Shown here: positions 20,917 through 29,150 of the stretch, one piece after another | Layout: each line of letters starts with the position of its first letter | Numbering within the stretch: the first letter of the stretch is position 1 | DNA from: RPQJ01 sp046347155 | GTDB lineage: Bacteria; Pseudomonadota; Gammaproteobacteria; Steroidobacterales; Steroidobacteraceae | DNA: 64,000 nt | Assembly: GCA_046347155.1 (NCBI GenBank) | Contig: JAXMGT010000001.1 | Coordinates: forward strand, 1,612,001-1,676,000 | Direction: 5' to 3' | Translations under genes and position numbers: made by a program | Notes under the pieces: model-generated | Told to the model about the DNA's origin: nothing | Databases searched by the model: none | The model's input: the letters and a program-made list of their open reading frames with translations, nothing else

Positions 20917-21554
20917 GCCGGGTCAAGGTCACCGAGACGTTCCTCTCGATCCAGGGCGAGGCGGACGCCGTCGGCTGGCCGACGTTTTTCATCCGGCTGA
21001 CCGGTTGTCCACTCCGGTGCACCTATTGCGACACCGAGTACGCGTTCCACGGCGGTGAGTGGCACGAGGTGGACGCGCTCGTCGAGGCCGCCCGTGCCTC
21101 GGGCGTCCGTCACGTCTGCGTGACGGGCGGTGAACCACTCGCGCAGCGCGCCTGCCTCGACCTGCTCGCCGCGCTCTGCGACGCCGGGCATTCGGTCTCG
21201 CTCGAGACGAGCGGTGCGCTCGACGTGTCGGGCGTCGATCCGCGCGTGAGCCGGGTCGTCGACGTGAAGGCGCCGGCGTCCGGCGAGTCCGGGCGCAACC
21301 GGCTCGAGAACCTGCCGCTGCTCGGTCCGCGCGACCAGTTGAAGTTCGTGCTGTGCTCGCGCGACGACTACGAGTGGGCGAGGGCGTTCCTGCGCGAGCA
21401 CGCCGCCGTGATCCGCGCGCCCGTGCTCCTTTCGCCGGGCTGGGGCCAGGTGGCCCCGGCCGACCTCGCCGCCTGGATGCTCGAGGACCGGCTTCCGGTC
21501 CGGCTGCAGGTCCAGCTGCACAAGGTCCTCTGGGGCGAGGCACGGGGTCGATGA
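20913..21554 (+). CDS. queE: 7-carboxy-7-deazaguanine synthase
   Basis: This radical-SAM enzyme contracts the ring of carboxytetrahydropterin on the way to queuosine. The 213-residue protein has the start SIQGEADAVGWPTFFIRLTGCP, the cluster motif C-x3-C-x2-C in GCPLRCTYCDTEYAF, and the SAM-binding VTGGEPL. It starts at GTG 20913 inside the cpoB stop and ends overlapping queC. queD and queF are not in the window. Confidence 0.95.
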   Translation: MSRVKVTETFLSIQGEADAVGWPTFFIRLTGCPLRCTYCDTEYAFHGGEWHEVDALVEAARASGVRHVCVTGGEPLAQRACLDLLAALCDAGHSVSLETSGALDVSGVDPRVSRVVDVKAPASGESGRNRLENLPLLGPRDQLKFVLCSRDDYEWARAFLREHAAVIRAPVLLSPGWGQVAPADLAAWMLEDRLPVRLQVQLHKVLWGEARGR

Positions 21555-22231
21555 GCGCCGTGTCGCCCGCGGTGGTGCTGCTGTCCGGCGGCCTCGATTC
21601 GGCCACCTGTCTCGCGATCGCGCGCGAGCAAGGCCACGCCTGCCATGCGCTCAGTTTCTCGTACGGCCAGCGCCATTCCGCTGAACTCGCCGCCGCCGGG
21701 CGGGTCGCGCGGCAGCTCGGCGCGCGCCAGCACCGCGTGATGGACATCGACCTCGCCGCGTTCGGCGGTTCCGCGCTCACCGACGCCCGCATCGCCGTGC
21801 CCGAGTCGCCGACCGGCGGCATCCCGGTCACCTACGTGCCGGCGCGCAACACGGTGTTCCTGTCGCTCGCGCTCGCGTGGGCCGAGGTGCTCGGCGCCAC
21901 GGACATCTACATCGGCGTGAATGCGGTGGACTATTCGGGCTATCCGGACTGCCGGCCCGAGTTCGTCGCGGCCTTCGAGCGCATGGCCAACCTCGCGACA
22001 CGCGCCGGCGTCGAGGGCGCGACGCCGCTCCGGATCCGCACGCCGCTCATTTCGCTCAGCAAGGCCGAGATCGTCCGTCGCGGCGTCGCTCTCGGTGTCG
22101 ACTTTGCCGAGACCGTGTCCTGCTACCAGGCGGATGCCGAGGGCCGCGCCTGCGGGCGCTGCGACTCGTGCCGGTTGCGCCGCGCCGGGTTCGAGGCGGC
22201 CGGGCTCGCCGACCCGACGCGCTATCGCTGA
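21551..22231 (+). CDS. queC: 7-cyano-7-deazaguanine (preQ0) synthase
   Basis: QueC uses ATP and ammonia to turn 7-carboxy-7-deazaguanine into preQ0. The 226-residue protein has the PP-loop LLSGGLDSATCLAIA, YVPARNTVFLSLALAWAE, the DYSGYPDCRPEF segment, and a zinc-binding Cys set at the C-terminus (SCYQ then CGRCDSC). Its ATG overlaps the queE stop, so QueE and QueC should be made together. tRNA-Lys lies 58 bases downstream. Confidence 0.97.
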   Translation: MSAVSPAVVLLSGGLDSATCLAIAREQGHACHALSFSYGQRHSAELAAAGRVARQLGARQHRVMDIDLAAFGGSALTDARIAVPESPTGGIPVTYVPARNTVFLSLALAWAEVLGATDIYIGVNAVDYSGYPDCRPEFVAAFERMANLATRAGVEGATPLRIRTPLISLSKAEIVRRGVALGVDFAETVSCYQADAEGRACGRCDSCRLRRAGFEAAGLADPTRYR

Positions 22232-22250
22232 TCGGCCCCGGCGGCCCTGA

Positions 22251-22256
22251 TATCAT
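22251..22256 (+). promoter_or_regulatory. Possible -10 box of tRNA-Lys
   Basis: TATCAT is followed by a GC-only discriminator (GCGCGCCCCC), as at the tRNA-Ala promoter, and lies 34 bases before the tRNA. No convincing -35 box is seen. Confidence 0.35.
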
Positions 22257-22289
22257 GCGCGCCCCCGGCGCAAGGCCGGCGTCAGGCGC

Positions 22290-22364
22290 GGGCCGTTAGC
22301 TCAGCGGTAGAGCAGCTGGCTTTTAACCAGTTGGTCGATGGTTCGATCCCATCACGGCCCACCA
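22290..22364 (+). tRNA. tRNA-Lys(TTT)
   Basis: A complete 75-nt cloverleaf: acceptor GGGCCGT/ACGGCCC, D-arm 22299-22313, anticodon loop CTTTTAA (anticodon TTT at 22322-22324), T-loop TTCGATC at 22342-22348, and encoded CCA at 22362-22364. Only 3 bases separate it from the stop of the convergent dipeptidase-like gene, so any terminator must lie inside that gene. Confidence 0.96.
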
Positions 22365-22367
22365 TCT

Positions 22368-23441
22368 TCAGCCCCAGATACCGCGCGCGTAGCGCAGGAA
22401 GTTGCCGCCGAGGATCCGTTCGATCCGGTCCCCGCGGTGGCCGCGCGCCTCGAGCAGGCCCGCGAGGCGCCGGAACCGGCCCGGGCCCTCGAGGTCCGGC
22501 AGGAACGGCACGACGTCGGCGCATTCGCCGGTGGCCGAGATCCCGGAGGCGCGCCGCTCGGCGACTTCCCTCGCGAGGGTCTCCCGGTAGCGCCCGAGGT
22601 CGTCGATGCCGGGCGCTGCGCCGTCCGTGCCGATGCAGACGTGCTCGTCGCCGCAGACGTCGATCGCATGTTCGAGGTGCGCGATCAGGTCGAGCGCCGT
22701 CGGCTGACGGCCGATCGCGAGGAACGGCATGAAGTAGATCCCGACCAGCCCGCCCCGATCGGCCACGGCGCGCAGTTCCGCGTCGGTCTTGTTGCGGGGG
22801 AGGTCGGCGAGCGCCCGGCAGCCGGTGTGGCTGATGATCACCGGTTCGCGGGACGCATTGACCGCGTCGAGGCAGGTGCGCTCGCCGCTGTGGCTCAGGT
22901 CGACCGCGAGGCCCGCGTGGTTGAGTGCCTCGACGACCGCGTGGCCGACGTCGGTGAGACCGCGATTCTCCGGCGCCATCGCGCCGTCGCCGAGCGGGTT
23001 CGCGCCGTTGTAGGTGAGTTGGACGATGCGCACGCCGCGGCGCGCGAATTCGGCGGCACGCCCCGGGTCCGGGGCCAGCATCGTGCCGTTCTGGAAGCCG
23101 TAGATGACGCCGATCCGGCCGCTGCGTCGGGCCTGCCGGATGTCGTCCGACACGAGGACGCGGTGCAGCCTGTCCCCGTTCCTCTCGAGCAGGTGGTCCC
23201 ACGCGTCGAGGTCCGCGTGCGTGGAGTGGTATGGATCGCCATCACCGCTCACGTACCCGACCGTCTGGTGGATCGCGGCCAGTCCCGAGGCGATCGCATC
23301 GTCGAGTGCGCGCGCGTCCACCGCATGCACCGGGTCGCCGCCATCATCGAGGTTCGGATTCGCGAGCGACCCGAGCGCGTCGACGATCAGCGGCCCGGCC
23401 CCTGCGGTGGCCGGGATACGGGTCGTCTGCGGTGTGTCCAT
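22368..23441 (-). CDS. M19 membrane-dipeptidase family protein lacking the HxD motif
   Basis: This 357-residue protein starts at ATG 23441, behind GGAGGATCGGGC. The M19 fold is supported by DLSHSGERT, PVIISHTGCRAL (two metal-ligand His positions of the family) and CIGTDG (substrate-side Asp). The N-terminal metal motif, normally VDGHND, reads IVDALGSLANPN here, so the His and Asp ligands are both replaced. The usual glutamate segment appears as GVIYGFQNG, with Gln where Glu is expected. No signal peptide is seen, so it is probably cytoplasmic. It may belong to a divergent M19 subgroup with another reaction; calling it a working dipeptidase would be unsafe. It is divergent from the L,D-transpeptidase. 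Confidence 0.82.
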   Translation of the reverse strand: MDTPQTTRIPATAGAGPLIVDALGSLANPNLDDGGDPVHAVDARALDDAIASGLAAIHQTVGYVSGDGDPYHSTHADLDAWDHLLERNGDRLHRVLVSDDIRQARRSGRIGVIYGFQNGTMLAPDPGRAAEFARRGVRIVQLTYNGANPLGDGAMAPENRGLTDVGHAVVEALNHAGLAVDLSHSGERTCLDAVNASREPVIISHTGCRALADLPRNKTDAELRAVADRGGLVGIYFMPFLAIGRQPTALDLIAHLEHAIDVCGDEHVCIGTDGAAPGIDDLGRYRETLAREVAERRASGISATGECADVVPFLPDLEGPGRFRRLAGLLEARGHRGDRIERILGGNFLRYARGIWG

Positions 23442-23560
23442 GCCCGATCCTCCCGGCGGGGAACCGGTACCGTGACATTGTGCACCGGGCAGGGCGCGAC
23501 CGGACTGGCGCGGCCCGGATTTTCTGGAAAACAATGTCGGACCCACCCGGAGGCCTGCCG

Positions 23561-24595
23561 ATGCGACGTACCTGGCTCCTGACCCTGCTGATGGTCGTTA
23601 CGACGAGCGCCGTTGCGGTCCCGTTCTGGGGCGCCCGCGATTCGAGCCCGGCCGGCACGCCGCCTGCCGCACTGAAGCCGGGCGAGTTCGTCTGGCAGCC
23701 GGACGTGGCACCCGACGGGCCGATCGTCGTCGTCGTGAGCCTCGACGAGCAGCGCGCCTACGTGTACCGGAACGGGGTGCAGATCGGCTATACGACGGTC
23801 AGCACCGGCAAGCCCGGCCACGAGACGCCGACCGGGATCTTCACGATCCTGCAGAAGGACAAGGACCACCATTCGTCGAAGTACAACGATGCGGCGATGC
23901 CGTACCAGGAACGACTCACCTGGGACGGCGTGGCGCTGCACGCGGGCGGACTGCCGGGCTATCCGGAATCGCACGGCTGCGTGCACCTGCCGTCGCAGTT
24001 CGCGGCCGACCTGTTCGGCGTGACGCACATGGGCATGACGGTCGTGGTCGTCAATTCGAAGACGGCGCCGGTGGACGTGGACCACCCGGCCGCGCTCGCG
24101 CCGGTCGACGCGACGACCGGCACCGACGACGTCCAGGCGCGCCTCGACGCGACGACCGAGTGGCGCTGGCAGCCGGAGAAGTCGCCGGATGGCCCGGTGT
24201 CGCTCGTCATGAGCGCCGCCGACCAGCGCCTGATCGTGATCCGCAATGGCGTCGAGATCGGGCGGGCGAAGATCGCGATCGCGGGCGACCAGCCGCTCGG
24301 CACACACGCGTTCATCGTCAAGGACGGGCCGGGCTACGGAAACAGCGTGTTCCTGAAAGGCGCCGCCGCGCGCAACTGGATGGCCGTGCCGATGCCCGGC
24401 TACGCGGACGCCGCGGGACACGACCTGACCGCCGAGGTGGGCGGCCGGCTCAAGGTGCCGCAGCCGTTCGCGAAGCTCGTGTACCCGCTGTTCGTGCCCG
24501 GGACGACGCTGCTCGTGACCGACGCGCCGGTCCTCGAGGAGAACACCGGCAAGCAGATGACCGTGATGGGCGAGGGCAACCCGAACGGTGCGTGA
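23561..24595 (+). CDS. L,D-transpeptidase family protein with two YkuD-like domains
   Basis: This exported protein is 344 residues from ATG 23561 (GGAGG upstream). It has a signal peptide (about residues 1-20), then domain 1 (about 37-165): FVWQPDVAPDGPIVVVVSLDEQ, TGKPGHETPTGIF and the catalytic SHGCVHLP with Cys140. Such enzymes make 3-3 crosslinks in peptidoglycan or attach proteins to it. From about residue 200 the same pattern restarts (WRWQPEKSPDGPVSLVMS, IRNGVEIGRAKIAI, GDQPLGTHAFIV), but no His-Gly-Cys motif follows. The second half therefore looks like an inactive copy. An ATG at 23534 would add 9 residues ahead of the signal peptide. Confidence 0.9.
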   Translation: MRRTWLLTLLMVVTTSAVAVPFWGARDSSPAGTPPAALKPGEFVWQPDVAPDGPIVVVVSLDEQRAYVYRNGVQIGYTTVSTGKPGHETPTGIFTILQKDKDHHSSKYNDAAMPYQERLTWDGVALHAGGLPGYPESHGCVHLPSQFAADLFGVTHMGMTVVVVNSKTAPVDVDHPAALAPVDATTGTDDVQARLDATTEWRWQPEKSPDGPVSLVMSAADQRLIVIRNGVEIGRAKIAIAGDQPLGTHAFIVKDGPGYGNSVFLKGAAARNWMAVPMPGYADAAGHDLTAEVGGRLKVPQPFAKLVYPLFVPGTTLLVTDAPVLEENTGKQMTVMGEGNPNGA

Positions 24596-24665
24596 ACACC
24601 GTTGGCTTGGGCGGGCCCGGTCCCGGTCGTCGGCCTCGGCCTAGCAATGCTGCAGCGCGTCGCCG

Positions 24666-24692
24666 TACAATCCCGGTTAGTTTCAATTGAAA
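24666..24692 (+). promoter_or_regulatory. Promoter and palindromic operator of the tyrosine catabolism cluster
   Basis: TACAAT at 24666-24671 is a good -10 box, with a weak -35 region near 24643. A perfect 12-bp palindrome, TTTCAATTGAAA, follows at 24681-24692, across the expected transcription start; outer GTT/AAC arms add further symmetry at 24676-24678 and 24695-24697. It is an AT-rich island in GC-rich DNA, 21 bases before the hpd start. The position suggests a repressor site. No regulator gene lies in the cluster. Confidence 0.6.
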
Positions 24693-24712
24693 TCAACGGG
24701 CTGGAGCGCGCC

Positions 24713-25756
24713 ATGGCGGACCTCTTCGACAACCCGATGGGGACGGACGGCTTCGAGTTCGTCGAGTACACGGCGCCCGACCCTGAGCTGCTGCGCCGGT
24801 TGTTCGAGCGGATGGGATTCCCGGTCACCGCGCGCCACCGGAGCAAGAACGTCACGCTGCACCGGCAGGGCGACGTCAATTTCGTCATCAATGCCGAGCC
24901 GGGCAGCTTCGGGCAGCGTTTCGCCGAGCGCCACGGCCCGTCCGCCTGCGCGATGGCGTTCCGGGTCCGCGACGCCGCCCATGCCTACCGCCGCGCGCTC
25001 GAGCTGGGCGCCAGGCCGGTCGAGACGCCGGTCGGACCGATGGAACTCAACATCCCGGCGATCGAGGGCATCGGCGGCAGCATCGTCTACCTGGTCGACC
25101 GCTACGGCGAGCGCACGATCTACGACGTGGATTTCGTGCCGGTGGCGATCCCGGCCTCGGCCGGCGTCGGCCTGACCGTGATCGACCACCTGACGCACAA
25201 CGTGCGCCGCGGGAACATGAACCTGTGGGCCGGCTACTACGAGCGGCTGTTCAATTTCCGCGAAATCCGCTACTTCGACATCGAGGGGCGCAAGACCGGG
25301 CTCTTCAGCCGGGCGATGACCAGCCCCTGCGGCAAGATCCGGATCCCGATCAACGAGTCGCAGGACGACAAGTCGCAGATCGAGGAGTACCTGCGTGAAT
25401 ACCAGGGCGAGGGCATACAGCACATCGCGCTCGCGACCGACGACATCCATTCGACCGTGGACCGGCTGCGCGCGAATGGCGTCGACTTCCAGGACACGCC
25501 GGACACCTACTACGAGGGCGTGAACGCGCGGGTGGACGGCCACCGTGAATCGCTCGACGAGCTCGCGCGGCGACGGATCCTGATCGACGGCAGCGCGAAG
25601 GACGGGATCCTGCTGCAGATCTTCACGAAGAACGTGATCGGCCCGATCTTCTTCGAGATCATCCAGCGCAAGGGCAACGAGGGTTTCGGCGAAGGCAACT
25701 TCAAGGCGCTGTTCGAGTCCATCGAACTCGACCAGGAACGCCGAGGCGTGATCTGA
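24713..25756 (+). CDS. hpd: 4-hydroxyphenylpyruvate dioxygenase
   Basis: HPPD converts 4-hydroxyphenylpyruvate to homogentisate in tyrosine breakdown. The 347-residue protein has an N-terminal vicinal-oxygen-chelate half without metal ligands and a catalytic C-terminal half. The iron ligands are His in VIDHLTHNV, His in IQHIALATDDI and Glu in GPIFFEIIQRKG. The family C-terminus EGFGEGNFKALFESIELDQ is intact. It is the first gene of the cluster and starts 21 bases behind a palindromic operator. hmgA follows after 31 bases. Confidence 0.96.
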   Translation: MADLFDNPMGTDGFEFVEYTAPDPELLRRLFERMGFPVTARHRSKNVTLHRQGDVNFVINAEPGSFGQRFAERHGPSACAMAFRVRDAAHAYRRALELGARPVETPVGPMELNIPAIEGIGGSIVYLVDRYGERTIYDVDFVPVAIPASAGVGLTVIDHLTHNVRRGNMNLWAGYYERLFNFREIRYFDIEGRKTGLFSRAMTSPCGKIRIPINESQDDKSQIEEYLREYQGEGIQHIALATDDIHSTVDRLRANGVDFQDTPDTYYEGVNARVDGHRESLDELARRRILIDGSAKDGILLQIFTKNVIGPIFFEIIQRKGNEGFGEGNFKALFESIELDQERRGVI

Positions 25757-25787
25757 GCGGCCGGCAGCCGCAGGCAGGGACAGGGCG

Positions 25788-26918
25788 ATGAAGCGATACA
25801 TCCCGATCTCGCGCCACGCGGGCACGGCGTCCCGGCAGGCCCACGCGGACATGCCCGAGGGCACTTACGAGCGCGAGATGAGCAAGGAGGGCTTCTTCGG
25901 CCCGGCCGCATTCTTCCACCATCGGCGTCCACCGACCGGGTGGTCGTCGTTCGACGGGCCGCTGCGCCCCCGGGCGTTCGACCTCGCGCGCCTCGAGGGG
26001 ACGGACGCCGGCCCGTGGTCGTCGCACCCGGTGCTCGCGAACGCCCACTGCCAGGTCCGCTACTGGCGGCTGCCCCGGTCGATGAACCGGCTGGCCCGGA
26101 ATGCCGACGGCGACCAGCTGCTGTTCGTGCACGCGGGTCGCGGGGAACTCTACAGCGACTTCGGCAGGCTCGCGATCGAACCGGGCGACTACGTCGTGCT
26201 GCCTCGCGGAACGATGTGGCGCATCGAGTGCGCGGCCCAGATGGACGTGCTGATGGTCGAGGCGACGAATTCGAGCTACACGCTGCCGGACAAGGGGCTC
26301 GTGGGCAACCACGCGATCTTCGATCCGGCGCTGCTCGACGTTCCGGCAATCGACGACGCGTTCGTCGCCCAGCAGGCGGCGCCCGGGCCGTGGGTGGTCG
26401 AGGTCAAGCGCCGCAACGAGGTCTCGCGGATCACGTACGACTGGAACCCGCTCGACGCGGTCGGCTGGCACGGCGAGCTTTCGGTCGTGCGGATCAACGT
26501 CCGAGACTTCCGGCCGCTGATGAGCCACCGCTACCACCTGCCGCCGTCGGCCCACACGACTTTCCTCGCGAACCGCTTCGTCGTCTGCACGTTCGTGCCC
26601 CGTCCGTTCGAGACCGACCCGGGCGCGCTCAAGGTGCCGTTCTTCCACAACAACGACGATTACGACGAGGTGCTCTTCTACCACGCGGGCGAATTCTTCA
26701 GCCGCGACAACATCCACCCCGGCATGGTGACTTTCCACCCGGCAGGCTTCACGCACGGGCCGCACCCGAAGGCACTGACCCGGATGCTGCGTCAGGAGAA
26801 GCCGGCCACGGACGAGGTCGCCGTGATGATCGACACCCGCGACCCGCTCGAGGTCGGCGCCGGCGCGTCCTCGGTCGAGTGGACGGGCTACGTCGACAGC
26901 TGGAAGGTGCGAACGTGA
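25788..26918 (+). CDS. hmgA: Homogentisate 1,2-dioxygenase, short form
   Basis: This enzyme cleaves homogentisate to maleylacetoacetate. The protein has 376 residues, shorter than the roughly 430-445 of the better-known HmgA/HGD enzymes, but the cupin core and iron ligands are in place: His and Glu in PFFHNNDDYDEVLF and the last His in HPAGFTHGPHP. The N-terminal beta region includes GELYSDFGRLAIEPGDYVVLPRGT. It lies between hpd and fumarylacetoacetase and overlaps the latter by GTGA, which makes the assignment secure despite its length. Confidence 0.9.
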   Translation: MKRYIPISRHAGTASRQAHADMPEGTYEREMSKEGFFGPAAFFHHRRPPTGWSSFDGPLRPRAFDLARLEGTDAGPWSSHPVLANAHCQVRYWRLPRSMNRLARNADGDQLLFVHAGRGELYSDFGRLAIEPGDYVVLPRGTMWRIECAAQMDVLMVEATNSSYTLPDKGLVGNHAIFDPALLDVPAIDDAFVAQQAAPGPWVVEVKRRNEVSRITYDWNPLDAVGWHGELSVVRINVRDFRPLMSHRYHLPPSAHTTFLANRFVVCTFVPRPFETDPGALKVPFFHNNDDYDEVLFYHAGEFFSRDNIHPGMVTFHPAGFTHGPHPKALTRMLRQEKPATDEVAVMIDTRDPLEVGAGASSVEWTGYVDSWKVRT

Positions 26919-27898
26919 AGTTCGCGACGCTGGCCGACGGGTCGCGCGACGGGCAGCTCGTGCTCGTGAGTCGCGACCTCACGCGCGCGGTGGCCGTGCC
27001 CGGGATCGCGCGGACGCTGCAGGACGCGCTCGACCGCTGGGCCGAGGCCGAGCCGGCACTCCGGGAACGGGCGGCGGACCTCGAGTCCGGCCGCGTGGCG
27101 ACGGCGCAGCCCTTCGATCCGTCGCGGGCGCTCGCGCCGCTGCCGCGCGCCCATCACTGGGTCGACGGCTCCGCGTACGTGAACCACGTCGAGCTGGTGC
27201 GCAAGGCGCGTGGTGCCGAGATGCCGCCGAGCTTCTGGACCGATCCGCTGGTCTACCAGGGCGGCTCCGACGACTTCATCCCGCCGACCGGGGACGTGCC
27301 GCTGCCGAGCGAGGAGCATGGGATCGACTTCGAGGCGGAGGTCGCGGTCGTCACCGACGACGTGCCGATGGGCACGGACTCGCGGGCAGCGCGTGACCGG
27401 ATCCGCCTCGTGATGCTCGTGAACGACTGGTCGCTCCGGAACCTGATCCCCGGCGAACTCGCCAAGGGCTTCGGCTTCTACCAGTCGAAGCCCGCCACCT
27501 CGTTCTCCCCGGTGGCGGTCACGCCGGAAGAGCTCGGCGAGGCCTGGGACGGCGGCAAGGTGCTGCGGCCGCTCGTCACGCAGCTGAACGGGATGCGGTT
27601 CGGGCAGCCCGACGCCGGCGTCGACATGACGTTCGACTTCCCGAGACTGATCGCCCACGTGACCCGCACCCGCCGGCTCGGGGCCGGTGCCATCGTGGGG
27701 TCGGGCACCGTGTCGAACTATGACCGCAGCCTCGGCTCCTCGTGCATCGCCGAACGCCGGATGCTCGAGCAGATCGAGGCCGGAAAGCCCTCGACGCCGT
27801 TCCTGCGCTACGGCGACCGGGTGCGGATCGAGATGTTCGACCGCAACGGCAACAGCATCTTCGGTGCCATCGACCAGCGGGTCGTTCCGGCCGGGTGA
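26915..27898 (+). CDS. Fumarylacetoacetate hydrolase
   Basis: This enzyme splits fumarylacetoacetate into fumarate and acetoacetate, the last step of the homogentisate route. The 327 residues are shorter than animal FAH (about 420), as common in bacteria. Metal ligands are visible in YVNHVELV, in the E-x-E of GIDFEAEVAVV and in the Asp of LVNDWSLRN; the GAIVGSGTVSN segment is also typical. It starts at GTG 26915 in the hmgA stop. The maleylacetoacetate isomerase (maiA) that should act between HmgA and this enzyme is not in the cluster. Confidence 0.92.
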   Translation: MKFATLADGSRDGQLVLVSRDLTRAVAVPGIARTLQDALDRWAEAEPALRERAADLESGRVATAQPFDPSRALAPLPRAHHWVDGSAYVNHVELVRKARGAEMPPSFWTDPLVYQGGSDDFIPPTGDVPLPSEEHGIDFEAEVAVVTDDVPMGTDSRAARDRIRLVMLVNDWSLRNLIPGELAKGFGFYQSKPATSFSPVAVTPEELGEAWDGGKVLRPLVTQLNGMRFGQPDAGVDMTFDFPRLIAHVTRTRRLGAGAIVGSGTVSNYDRSLGSSCIAERRMLEQIEAGKPSTPFLRYGDRVRIEMFDRNGNSIFGAIDQRVVPAG

Positions 27899-27922
27899 GC
27901 CCCGTGCGAGAATCCCGGCGCC

Positions 27923-29116
27923 ATGATCTTCAGCAACCTCGAGCGGCTGCCGCCTGACCCGATCCTCGGCGTGACCGCGGCCTACCGGGCCGACCCGACA
28001 CCCGGCAAGATCGACCTCGGCGTCGGCGTCTATCGCGACGAGCGTGGGGAGACGCCGGTGCCCGGGGCCGTGCGCGAGGCCGAGCGCGCCGTGCTCGCCG
28101 ACCAGCGCACGAAGACCTACGTCGGCCCGGCCGGCAACCTCGAGTTCAACGAGCGCCTCGTGGCCATGGCACTCGGGCCCCTCGCCGCGCCGCTCGCCGC
28201 GCGCACCGCGACGATCCAGACCGTCGGCGGCTGCGGTGCGCTCAGGCTCGGGGCCGAGATCGTCCGCGCCTCCGAACCCGATGCGGTGGTGCACGTGAGC
28301 GACCCGACCTGGGCGAACCACGAGCCGCTGCTTGGCACCTGCGGGCTGCGCCTCGACCGCTATCCCTATTACGACGCGCGTACCCACGGCGTGGACTACG
28401 GCCGGATGCGCGACCACCTTGCGCGCATGCCGGCCGGTTCGGTCGTGCTGCTGCACGGCTGCTGCCACAACCCGACCGGAGCGGACCTCTCCCGCGAAGA
28501 GTGGGACGACCTCTCGGCCCTGGTCGAGTCGAAGTCGCTGGTGCCGTTCATCGACCTCGCGTACCAGGGCTTCGGCGACGACCTCGAGGCCGACGCGTAC
28601 GGGCTGCGTCGGATCGCCGAGCGCAGTCCGCAGTTCCTGCTCGCGATGTCCTGCTCGAAGAATTTCGGCCTGTACCGGGAGCGTACGGGTGCGCTCGCGG
28701 TCGTGGGCTCGACGCCGTCCGTCGCCGCGGCCGTCGCGACGCACCAGGCGCGCACCGGCCGCCGGATGTATTCGATGCCGCCGGACCACGGCGCGGCGAT
28801 CGTCGCCCGGCTCTTGGGCGACGAGGGGCTGCGTGCCCGGTGGATCGCCGAACTCGACACGATGGTCGCGCGGATGAAGTCGCTGCGCGCGCTGCTCGCC
28901 GGGCGCCTCGAGGCGCGCCGTCCCGATCTCGACTGGTCCTGGGTCACGCGGCACCGTGGCATGTTCTCGCTCACGGGCCTCGATGCGGCCGGCGTCACGC
29001 GCCTGCGCGACGAGTACCATGTCTACCTGCCGCCCGACGGGCGCATCAATTTCGCCGGCGTGAGCGACGGCAACGTCGACCGTGTCGCCGAGAGCCTGGT
29101 CGGCGCCGCAGGCTGA
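27923..29116 (+). CDS. Aromatic/aspartate aminotransferase, class I fold
   Basis: This 397-residue PLP enzyme is of the AspC/TyrB type: KIDLGVGVYRDERGETPV at the start, HGCCHNPTGADLS, DLAYQGFGDDLEADA, the PLP lysine in AMSCSKNFGLYRERTGAL, and the substrate-carboxylate Arg in RINFAGVSDGNV. Its place 24 bases behind fumarylacetoacetase suggests it removes the amino group of tyrosine to give 4-hydroxyphenylpyruvate for HPPD, although AspC-type enzymes also accept aspartate and phenylalanine. Symbols tyrB or aspC would both be defensible. Confidence 0.92.
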   Translation: MIFSNLERLPPDPILGVTAAYRADPTPGKIDLGVGVYRDERGETPVPGAVREAERAVLADQRTKTYVGPAGNLEFNERLVAMALGPLAAPLAARTATIQTVGGCGALRLGAEIVRASEPDAVVHVSDPTWANHEPLLGTCGLRLDRYPYYDARTHGVDYGRMRDHLARMPAGSVVLLHGCCHNPTGADLSREEWDDLSALVESKSLVPFIDLAYQGFGDDLEADAYGLRRIAERSPQFLLAMSCSKNFGLYRERTGALAVVGSTPSVAAAVATHQARTGRRMYSMPPDHGAAIVARLLGDEGLRARWIAELDTMVARMKSLRALLAGRLEARRPDLDWSWVTRHRGMFSLTGLDAAGVTRLRDEYHVYLPPDGRINFAGVSDGNVDRVAESLVGAAG

Positions 29117-29150
29117 AGCCGGGCGTCCGGCAACACACGAGGGGGGATCC

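Noticed and set aside
22290..22364. tRNA-Lys as an integration site of a mobile element
   Set aside because: No integrase, direct repeat of the tRNA end or foreign-looking DNA is nearby; flanking genes are typical chromosomal neighbours.
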